From NCBI GenBank assembly GCA_036003845.1, contig DASYRX010000012.1, forward strand, positions 1 to 5,000: 5,000 bases of DNA. Direction: 5' to 3'. Both the position numbers and the translations under genes were made by a program. How positions within the stretch are numbered: the stretch's first letter is position 1; every line of letters starts with the position of its first letter. Shown one piece after another: positions 1 to 5,000 of the stretch. The notes beneath the pieces were generated by a model, which did not search any database, was not told the origin of the DNA, and saw nothing but the letters and a program-made list of their open reading frames with translations. This DNA is from DASYRX01 sp036003845 (GTDB lineage: Bacteria > Gemmatimonadota > Gemmatimonadetes > Gemmatimonadales > Gemmatimonadaceae).

Positions 1-41
1 ATCTTAGCGCTCCCCGCGATTTGTGGAGCCAGGCGAACCTG

Positions 42-452
42 CTAGAACTGCGCGTAAACGGCGCGTCCGGTCGCTTTCGACAGCTCGATGGCTTGCAGGA
101 TTGCCGCGCGCGGATTGCCGTCCACGCGAACTCTGGCCAACGAGGCGTCGTCGTCACGCCCGGCGCCGGCGCATGTCACGCGAATCTCCATCGGCGTGAC
201 GATGCTGAATGTCACCACGGCGACGAGACCGTTGAGGAAGCTGTGCTGCGTTTCGACCTTCGACACGCCGTTGGGACACGCCGACGCTACATTCTCGATT
301 GGAGGTGGGACGAGACCGAAGACGAATGACATCGCCCACGGTTTATACACTTCCGTACCGCCAGCCGGACGTCCGGTCTCGATGACCGCGTGATAGCACC
401 CAACCAGCGCGAATACAGCGACCATTGAGGCAACTTGAAGTACCCGACGCAT
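42..452 (-). CDS. Bor/Iss-like outer-membrane lipoprotein
   Basis: This 136-residue protein starts at ATG (452-450) and ends at TAG (44-42). Residues 1-18 form a lipoprotein signal peptide: Arg2-Arg3, a hydrophobic core, then the lipobox LVGC with Cys19 as the predicted lipidated residue. Residues 64-94 (from SKVETQHSFLNGL to TPMEIRVTC) match by eye the core of phage lambda Bor and E. coli Iss, which reads roughly VKTETQQTFVNGL ... YTPLEARVYC. The Cys pair C59 and C94 corresponds to the two conserved cysteines of Bor. Known Bor/Iss proteins are outer-membrane lipoproteins linked to serum resistance, but homologues occur widely and that role should not be transferred here. Lambda Bor is about 97 residues; this protein carries some 40 extra C-terminal residues (about 97-136) that I do not recognise. 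It is transcribed away from the receptor operon. No clear terminator is seen in bases 1-41. The family call is fairly secure; the function is unknown. Confidence 0.82.
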   Translation of the reverse strand: MRRVLQVASMVAVFALVGCYHAVIETGRPAGGTEVYKPWAMSFVFGLVPPPIENVASACPNGVSKVETQHSFLNGLVAVVTFSIVTPMEIRVTCAGAGRDDDASLARVRVDGNPRAAILQAIELSKATGRAVYAQF

Positions 453-463
453 ACTTTCCCCCC
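453..463 (-). promoter_or_regulatory. Candidate ribosome binding site of the Bor-like gene
   Basis: Read on the minus strand, the start codon is preceded by GGGGGGAAAGT, a purine run whose G-rich core ends 5 nt before ATG. This supports the start at 452. The core is part of the 10-bp palindrome CCCCCGGGGG (459-468), so it could pair with itself in the mRNA and lower translation. It is not a canonical AGGAGG. Confidence 0.4.
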
Positions 464-520
464 GGGGGATGAGTTTTCGTGCGCGCGTGAACGGCTTGCC
501 GCGCGCCGCACAACGTGAGG

Positions 521-532
521 GCCACCGGTGGC
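521..532. repeat. Perfect 12-bp palindrome GCCACCGGTGGC
   Basis: GCCACCGGTGGC equals its own reverse complement over all 12 bases; the symmetry stops at the flanks (G520, A533). It overlaps the candidate -10 box and likely start site of the Bor-like gene, where a dimeric repressor would bind. A chance palindrome in GC-rich DNA is also possible. Confidence 0.5.
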
Positions 533-558
533 ATACGCAAGCTTCGTGTCGCCCTCAA
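530..558 (-). promoter_or_regulatory. Candidate sigma70-like promoter for the Bor-like gene
   Basis: On the minus strand, TTGAGG (558-553, 4 of 6 to TTGACA) is followed after exactly 17 bp by TATGCC (535-530, 3 of 6 to TATAAT). Transcription would begin near 523, giving a leader of about 70 nt. The -10 match is weak and the phylum's promoter consensus is uncertain, so this is only a candidate. Confidence 0.22.
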
Positions 559-624
559 GGCACGCATCGCGACGCCATCGCCGGCACTGGCCGAGCCGCA
601 CGTGACTTTTGGATCGTTAGGCCC

Positions 625-640
625 GGCGCTGCCCAGCGCC
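625..640. repeat. GC-rich inverted repeat (6-bp stem, 4-nt loop)
   Basis: GGCGCT (625-630) and AGCGCC (635-640) are perfect reverse complements separated by GCCC. The element lies between the two candidate promoters, upstream of both -35 boxes, and 3 bp after a GTTAGG copy. No T-tract follows on either strand, so it is not a convincing intrinsic terminator. It could be an operator or have no role. Confidence 0.4.
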
Positions 641-672
641 ACCTGAAAGTTCCAAACAAGCCCGGCGCACCC

Positions 673-701
673 TTGCCGAGTCACCTCGCTCCTTCGATTA
701 T
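673..701 (+). promoter_or_regulatory. Candidate sigma70-like promoter for the receptor operon
   Basis: TTGCCG (673-678, 4 of 6 to TTGACA) and GATTAT (696-701, 4 of 6 to TATAAT) are separated by 17 bp. Transcription would begin near 708, giving a leader of about 70-80 nt to the receptor start. This is the best-looking plus-strand candidate in the intergenic region by eye. Confidence 0.3.
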
Positions 702-775
702 TGCCGAGCTCGCGTTCTCCTACCGGTGCCTTCCCCGGCGCCAACGCGTTCTGAAGGTCGGTCTCCGTCTCCCTC

Positions 776-3403
776 GTGCGAGTACGCATGCGTTGCGTTG
801 CATCCATTGTTGCTCTCATAACGCTGCCTTACGGCGCGTTTGCGCAGCAGGGTGTCATTCGTGGCACGGTCCGGGATTCCACCACAAACACCCCACTCGG
901 CGGCAGTACTGTTAGCGCTCTGCTGGGCAGCGAGCTCGCGGGCTCCGCGACGACAGACCGCAATGGCACCTACAGACTGAGCGGACTACAAAGCACCGCG
1001 CACGTTCTGCTCGTCAGGCGGCCGGGGTACCGCAACGCCAACGCGATGAATGTCACGCCTAATGATGCTGGTACGGTCGTGGACTTCGCTCTCGGCCGGC
1101 TACCGCAATCGCTCGATCCGATTGTGATCTCGGCGACCATGAGCCGGGAGAGCAAGTTCGATTCGCCCGTCTCGACTTCTGTTGTTAGGCGCGAGGATTT
1201 GCAGGACGCTCAAGCAGTCACAGCACTCGACTACGTGCGTTATGTGCCGGGCGTCGATTATGCGGCCAAGGGAGTCGCGACGCAGACGTTTTCGTCGCGC
1301 GGCCCAAGGGGCGTCAGTGCGTCGTCCATGCTGCTCCTCTCGGACTTTCGATTCTCCGCGATCCCCTACCTCGGCGTCAACGTCGCTCAGCTCCTGCCGA
1401 GCACAAACGACGACATCGAGCGCATCGAGATCGTTCGTGGCCCCGGTGCGGTCATGTACGGGCCCAATAGTCGTCGTGGTGTGCTGCACGTGATCAAGCG
1501 CTCGCCACTCGAGGCAGGCGAGTCGAGCGTCTCACTCGCGGCGGGAAGCAGGACCTATACGGACGCGGCGTTTCGCGTGTCGCGCCCTGCCGGCGATGTC
1601 GGCTTCAAGATCTCTGGTCGCTATCTCACTGGCCGCGATTGGCCCTTCGTCGACGCGGTCGAGCAGCGGCTGCGTAGTCAGGCGATCGCCGCCGGTGCGC
1701 GTGGCGACACGCTCTTGTTAGGCAGGCGCGAGAAGGACTTCGAGACCGTGCAGGGGGACGCGCGCGTCGACTGGCGTCTGAGCGCGAACACGCTCCTCGC
1801 GTCGACACTCGGAATCACGCAGGCGACGGGCATCGAAACGGGCGCCGAGATCGGAGCCGCGCAAGCGAAGGATTGGGTTTACGGCTACGCACAAACGCGA
1901 CTGGAGCACGGCGCTTTGTTCGCCAATCTCAGCGTCAATTGGGGAGACGCGGGCGACAGCTACAACCTGCGCAACGGCCAGCTCATCACGAACAAGTCGC
2001 GTCTGTTGAGCGGACAGCTGAAGCACGAAAAGCCCTTCGGCGGATCCCGGCTGCAGTACGGCGTCGACATGCAGTGGACGATCCCGCGCACCGATGGGAC
2101 GCTCAATGGTCGCTTCGAGGACGACGATCGCGTCGTAGAGACGGGTTTCTACACGCACCTAACGAGCGCGCTCACACCCAAAGTCGACTTTATCGCGGCG
2201 CTGCGGCTAGACCATCACAATCGGCTCGAGCAGGCGTGGTTCCTCTCGCCGCGCGCGGGCATCGTGTTCAAGCCGCAGCCAACGCAAACCTTCCGGGCGA
2301 CATACAGTCGCAGCTTCGAGCAGCCGGCAGCGCGTTTGATGTTCGCCGATTTCTCCCTCGGGCCGTTAGGACCGCTGCCATTCAACATTCAGTTGCACGG
2401 ATTGGGCGGGTCCGGTCTCAATGTGCTGCGCAGCTGTAGCGGTGTGTGCATGCGTGTGCCGGGGCAGTTCGGCGGGACAGCCACGCCAGTGCCCGCGGAA
2501 GCCACGCGCATGTGGCCCGTCATCGTTGCACTCCTGAAAGCTCAGGGGGTGGACATCGCGCAGCTCCCGCCGCCGACGGCTGCGCAAGTCGCTACCCAGT
2601 TCGGCGCGCTGAATTTCGTGAGCGGTGCTTTCGATCCGGTGAGCCCAGGGCAGCTCGCCGGCTTTGCGCCGATCCGTCGTCAGGAAGAACAGTCGCTCGA
2701 GGCCGGCTACAAGGCCGTCTTCTCGAACGCTTCGTTAGGCATCGACGTCTATCACACGCGTGCGAGTCATGTCTTCGCAAGCGGAGCTGCCGTTCTCACC
2801 CCGAATGTGTTCTTCGAGGCTTCCTCGCTCGCGCGCTACCTCGGCGGCTTCATGCCGGCCGCGCAGGCCCAGCAGCTCGCTGCGGGCATCGCGCAGATTC
2901 CCGTCGGGACCATCGCGACGGATAAGAGCGCGGGCGCCGATATCCTCGTGGCGCCGTTCGGAGATCAGGGTGGCGCATTTTCGTATGCCGGGATCGACGT
3001 CTCAGTCGACGGCCAACTGACGCCGCGCCTGAGCGGCAACGCGAGCTATTCCTGGGTGAGCCGCGACTCTGTCTCGTTAGGTGTCGGCAGTGCGTTCCTT
3101 CTGTTCAATGTGCCGCGCAACAAGGCAGCACTCGGCGCCAGGTTCCGGGACGACAAGCGCGGCCTCACCGTCGATCTGCGCGGCCGGGCGCTCGGGTCAT
3201 TCTCGGTCAATACGCCGGCGTATGTTGGAGTCGTCGATAGCTACAGCGCTGTCGATCTCTCGCTCGCCGTCCGGATGCCGCGCAATACGCACTCGACAGT
3301 CATATTCGATGTGAGCAATCTGTTCAACGACGTGCACCAGGAATTCATCGGTTCCGCAAAGCTCGGTCGCTTCTTCGTCACTCGTGTGAACGCGCGCTTT
3401 TAG
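776..3403 (+). CDS. TonB-dependent outer-membrane receptor with N-terminal carboxypeptidase-regulatory-like domain
   Basis: The 875-residue product is an outer-membrane gated transporter that would use TonB-ExbBD energy to import a ligand. Residues 1-23 are a signal peptide, cleaved after AFA before QQ. Residues 26-108 form a carboxypeptidase-regulatory-like domain (GVIRGTVRDS start, TDRNGTYRL turn). The plug follows at about 114-245, with DPIVISAT near its start and the hallmark IERIEIVRGPGAVMYG (214-229). The beta-barrel fills the rest and ends in an aromatic residue (FVTRVNARF), as expected for BAM-dependent insertion. The plug tail reads NSRRGVLHVI where most receptors have an N-x-x-GG-V-I-N-I pattern. 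Two long insertions, at about 526-633 (with C554 and C558) and 667-734, look like extracellular loops. Ligand cannot be deduced; ferric siderophore, cobalamin or glycan all remain possible. The start is GTG 776, or ATG 788, which keeps the signal peptide; neither has a strong Shine-Dalgarno (GAAGG at 753-757 is far). The next gene begins 6 bp after the TAG. Confidence 0.93.
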   Translation: MRVRMRCVASIVALITLPYGAFAQQGVIRGTVRDSTTNTPLGGSTVSALLGSELAGSATTDRNGTYRLSGLQSTAHVLLVRRPGYRNANAMNVTPNDAGTVVDFALGRLPQSLDPIVISATMSRESKFDSPVSTSVVRREDLQDAQAVTALDYVRYVPGVDYAAKGVATQTFSSRGPRGVSASSMLLLSDFRFSAIPYLGVNVAQLLPSTNDDIERIEIVRGPGAVMYGPNSRRGVLHVIKRSPLEAGESSVSLAAGSRTYTDAAFRVSRPAGDVGFKISGRYLTGRDWPFVDAVEQRLRSQAIAAGARGDTLLLGRREKDFETVQGDARVDWRLSANTLLASTLGITQATGIETGAEIGAAQAKDWVYGYAQTRLEHGALFANLSVNWGDAGDSYNLRNGQLITNKSRLLSGQLKHEKPFGGSRLQYGVDMQWTIPRTDGTLNGRFEDDDRVVETGFYTHLTSALTPKVDFIAALRLDHHNRLEQAWFLSPRAGIVFKPQPTQTFRATYSRSFEQPAARLMFADFSLGPLGPLPFNIQLHGLGGSGLNVLRSCSGVCMRVPGQFGGTATPVPAEATRMWPVIVALLKAQGVDIAQLPPPTAAQVATQFGALNFVSGAFDPVSPGQLAGFAPIRRQEEQSLEAGYKAVFSNASLGIDVYHTRASHVFASGAAVLTPNVFFEASSLARYLGGFMPAAQAQQLAAGIAQIPVGTIATDKSAGADILVAPFGDQGGAFSYAGIDVSVDGQLTPRLSGNASYSWVSRDSVSLGVGSAFLLFNVPRNKAALGARFRDDKRGLTVDLRGRALGSFSVNTPAYVGVVDSYSAVDLSLAVRMPRNTHSTVIFDVSNLFNDVHQEFIGSAKLGRFFVTRVNARF

Positions 3404-3409
3404 CGCGAC

Positions 3410-4312
3410 GTGCTAATGCCAGTCGTCGACATTACAGAATTGGAACGAGCAGCGCGCCGGAAAGTCGACGCTGTCGCCGACGATCCAGCAGGCCGAGTGC
3501 GGTTGCGGCGCGATTTCTACCGCAATTACGGGTTCGGTGATCGTCAAGAGATTCCAACCGTATACGGCTTCGGCAGCTCGGAGCTCGCGTTCTTTCAGTG
3601 GGAAGTCGACCGCGGCGTGCTCAATCCCATCAACGGAAGCGCCACGCCAGGCAGCTCATGGTGGCGGAACGTCAATCTCGACTTCCTCTTCTATTCCGAG
3701 CTTGGCGCGCTCGCGTACGAAAGCGGCGCAAATGCGGCTATGCTGCCAGTCGCGGCGCGAGCCTGGATGGACTACATCGCCACGCCTAACTCGAAGAGCT
3801 GGTATCGCGCGCATAACACGAGCATCGTCTCGGGCTACCTCGGCCGTCTTTCCGACGCACTGAGTGAGCGACGAGCGGAGCAGTGTTTCATGAACGTTGT
3901 GCTGTACCGCCTGCTGTATGCTCAGGGACTGGTGGAAGGCGTTGAGATGGGTCGGTTAGGCACGCTGCTCGCGAATCCCGAGCTTCCATCCGTCGATGTG
4001 ATGGTCCACCTGCCCGACTTCTATCCGAGGCACTATCCGTTGTCAGCGCAGGACGTGCGTCACGTCATGCACAAGGCGCACTCTCTTGAGGAGCTGACGG
4101 TGATTCTGCTGGACGACATCTGCATCATGCCGCAGCTGACGTCGCTCTATTCGCAGGCCTCTAAATGGGCGGATAGTCCTGAGTTGCCCACGTATTTGAT
4201 CGACGGGGAGCCAGTGTATCCGACGCGAATCCCGCGTCCCTGGCACGTGATCCTGCGGCACCGCCTAACGCTTCTACTGTTGCTGCTGTGGCGCAGGCTG
4301 CTGGGCAAGTAA
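3410..4312 (+). CDS. Uncharacterised protein between receptor and cyclase genes
   Basis: I do not recognise this 300-residue protein. It begins at GTG 3410, or ATG 3416 two codons later, 6-12 bp after the receptor stop, with no clear Shine-Dalgarno, so translation is probably coupled. There is no signal peptide. Residues 10-40 look helical and charged (LRRDFYRNYGFGDRQ at 32-46). A dense aromatic block follows, including FGSSELAFFQWEVDRGVL (54-71), SSWWRNVN (82-89), AWMDY (118-122) and SWYRAHN (130-136). Such tightly spaced Trp, Arg, Asn and acidic residues suggest a conserved enzyme-like or ligand-binding core, but no catalytic motif can be named. Residues 220-245 are rich in acidic and hydrophobic residues (LEELTVILLDDICIM). 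The tail HRLTLLLLLLWRRLLGK (284-300) has six consecutive leucines flanked by arginines. It may be a short membrane-contact helix, too short to be a normal transmembrane span. The gene's last 25 nt overlap the start of the cyclase. Being a real gene is near certain from codon use and context; function is unknown. Confidence 0.85.
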   Translation: MLMPVVDITELERAARRKVDAVADDPAGRVRLRRDFYRNYGFGDRQEIPTVYGFGSSELAFFQWEVDRGVLNPINGSATPGSSWWRNVNLDFLFYSELGALAYESGANAAMLPVAARAWMDYIATPNSKSWYRAHNTSIVSGYLGRLSDALSERRAEQCFMNVVLYRLLYAQGLVEGVEMGRLGTLLANPELPSVDVMVHLPDFYPRHYPLSAQDVRHVMHKAHSLEELTVILLDDICIMPQLTSLYSQASKWADSPELPTYLIDGEPVYPTRIPRPWHVILRHRLTLLLLLLWRRLLGK

Positions 4313-5000
4313 CGCTCGAACAATCGCTCGCGGGCTTTCTCGCGATCGACAGACGTGTTGCGATCGCGGCTGGCCGCGACCTTCCGAGCCGCGCGACGGG
4401 AGCCGTGTTGTTCGCCGATCTCGTCGGCTTCACCACGCTCGTTGAAACGCTTGGCAACGAGCTCGGCCCGCGACGCGGCGCCGAGGAGCTCTCGCAGCAC
4501 ATCAGCCGGTTGTTCGAGAAACTGACGGCACAGGTGCATTTCTGGGGCGGCAGCGTCGTGACGTTCATTGGCGACGCGATGCTTTGCTGGTTCGGAGGTG
4601 CAGAGAACGACTCGCCTGATGAGGCCAGCGCGCGCGCCGCGCAGGCGGCGTTCGCGCTGCAAAATGCCATCGCCTCATTCAAGCAACTGCGCGCGGGGAA
4701 TGGCCGCTCGATAGCGTTCGCGCTCAAAGTCGGCATCGCGTCAGGCAACGTGCGCCGCTTCCTAATTGGGTCAGGGAGTGAGCGGGTCTACGATCTTCTG
4801 GCGGGAAAGACCGTCGATCGCGCGGTCGCCGCGGCGAGCAATGCGCGTCCGGGAGAGGTGGTCGTGACGCAGGAGATCTTTCGGCGCGTCGGCCTGGCCG
4901 CCGCCACCGCGGAGGGCGAGTCCAACAGTGAGTTCCTGCCCGTGAGCGCTGCGGCGACATCGCAGGCGCCACCGCTAGCGCCAGAAGCGATCCTCGCAAG
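4288..5000 (+). CDS. Class III adenylate/guanylate cyclase, soluble-AC-like C1 domain (partial, runs off window)
   Basis: The frame is open from 4183 to the window end. The only plausible start is GTG 4288, giving 237 visible residues; the next GTG (4405) lies inside the catalytic core. Residues 38-49 read GAVLFADLVGFT, with metal-binding Asp44. Residues 93-97 read FIGDA, with the second metal Asp96. KVGIASGNV (147-155), RVYDLLAGKTVD (166-177) and RPGEVVVTQE (187-196) complete the fold. The layout resembles the first catalytic domain of human soluble adenylyl cyclase (ADCY10) and bacterial relatives. The transition-state Asn and Arg usual in V-N-x-x-x-R are replaced (VDRAVAA). In sAC these residues come from a second domain, so a C2 domain is expected downstream. 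An Ala/Pro-rich linker begins near residue 205. There is no signal peptide or membrane span, so it is probably cytoplasmic. It overlaps the preceding gene by 25 nt in another frame and lacks a Shine-Dalgarno, which implies coupled translation. Product (cAMP or cGMP) is not determinable from this half. Confidence 0.88.
   Translation, partial: MAQAAGQVTLEQSLAGFLAIDRRVAIAAGRDLPSRATGAVLFADLVGFTTLVETLGNELGPRRGAEELSQHISRLFEKLTAQVHFWGGSVVTFIGDAMLCWFGGAENDSPDEASARAAQAAFALQNAIASFKQLRAGNGRSIAFALKVGIASGNVRRFLIGSGSERVYDLLAGKTVDRAVAAASNARPGEVVVTQEIFRRVGLAAATAEGESNSEFLPVSAAATSQAPPLAPEAILA

Larger units (their letters stand above)
453..775. other. Divergent intergenic region between lipoprotein and receptor genes
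   Basis: This 323-bp stretch separates the divergent start codons at 452 (minus) and 776 (plus). Reading frames crossing it have no recognisable protein motifs and look like GC-rich noise. It holds candidate promoters in both directions, a 12-bp perfect palindrome, a GC-rich inverted repeat and one copy of the GTTAGG word (616-621). I see no tRNA, riboswitch or small RNA that I can support. Confidence 0.7.
616..4269. repeat. Dispersed GTTAGG/CCTAAC word, ten copies
   Basis: GTTAGG begins at 616, 1184, 1717, 2365, 2734, 3076 and 3955; its reverse complement CCTAAC begins at 2158, 3785 and 4264. Aligned flanks give a consensus near TCGTTAGGCR. Ten copies compare with about two expected by chance in 5 kb counting both strands. 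One copy is intergenic; the rest lie in the receptor and the unknown gene, in several reading frames (Leu-Gly, Val-Arg, Leu-Thr, Pro-Asn). No copy lies in 1-615 or 4270-5000. The role is unknown. Confidence 0.6.

Noticed and set aside
30..41. CAGG-CGAA-CCTG mini-hairpin after the lipoprotein stop as a terminator
   Set aside because: The stem is only 4 bp with no T-tract on the minus strand, so it is too weak to call.
459..468. CCCCCGGGGG palindrome as an operator
   Set aside because: It is simply two homopolymer runs covering the ribosome binding site; it may affect mRNA folding, but there is no specific sign of protein binding.
343..819. Minus-strand reading frame of 158 codons over the intergenic region
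   Set aside because: Low-complexity composition, no recognisable motif, and it overlaps the starts of both the lipoprotein and the receptor. Treated as a shadow.
469..915. Plus-strand reading frame of 148 codons across the intergenic region into the receptor gene
   Set aside because: Its product is Arg/His/Cys-rich with no domain, and it overlaps the receptor's signal peptide in another frame. It looks like open GC-rich noise.
707..3595. Shared 13-bp word GAGCTCGCGTTCT at about 708 and 3582
   Set aside because: Short, GC-rich and unrelated in context; consistent with chance and codon bias, not a duplicated element.
4147..4748. Long minus-strand frames (171 and 195 codons) opposite the cyclase
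   Set aside because: The plus-strand frame carries unmistakable cyclase motifs over the same bases; the antisense products show only composition-driven open sequence.
1..5000. CRISPR array, tRNA/rRNA, insertion sequence or phage attachment site
   Set aside because: No regularly spaced repeats, no cloverleaf, no transposase motif and no flanking terminal repeats were seen. The Bor-like gene alone does not indicate a prophage.

Overview
This is a GC-rich bacterial window with dense coding and strong G/C preference at third codon positions. A TonB-dependent outer-membrane receptor and a lipobox lipoprotein show a Gram-negative envelope. The receptor style (carboxypeptidase-regulatory-like N-terminal domain, long inserted extracellular loops) and the large sAC-like class III cyclase would suit a soil bacterium of the Gemmatimonadota or Acidobacteriota type. 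That placement is inferred from protein style and has not been tested.

Layout. Positions 42-452 (minus) encode a small Bor/Iss-like lipoprotein. Positions 453-775 are a divergent intergenic region with candidate promoters for both directions, a 12-bp perfect palindrome and a 6-bp-stem inverted repeat. From 776 onward three plus-strand genes are packed as an apparent operon. They are a TonB-dependent receptor (776-3403), a 300-residue protein of unknown function starting 6 bp later (3410-4312), and a class III nucleotidyl cyclase (from 4288) that overlaps the end of the unknown gene by 25 nt and runs off the window. The cyclase reading frame is open to the last base, so only its N-terminal catalytic (C1-like) domain is visible.

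How they may work together. The receptor would import or sense an unidentified ligand at the outer membrane. The cyclase is a cytoplasmic signalling enzyme resembling the C1 half of soluble adenylyl cyclase. The unknown protein lies between them and is probably translationally coupled to both. A ligand-uptake/second-messenger module is an attractive inference, but nothing in the sequence proves the link.

The most unusual non-genic signal is the hexamer GTTAGG (or CCTAAC), found ten times between 616 and 4269. All five TTA leucine codons that I found in the four genes lie inside it, which suggests selection for the DNA word itself and not for the amino acids.
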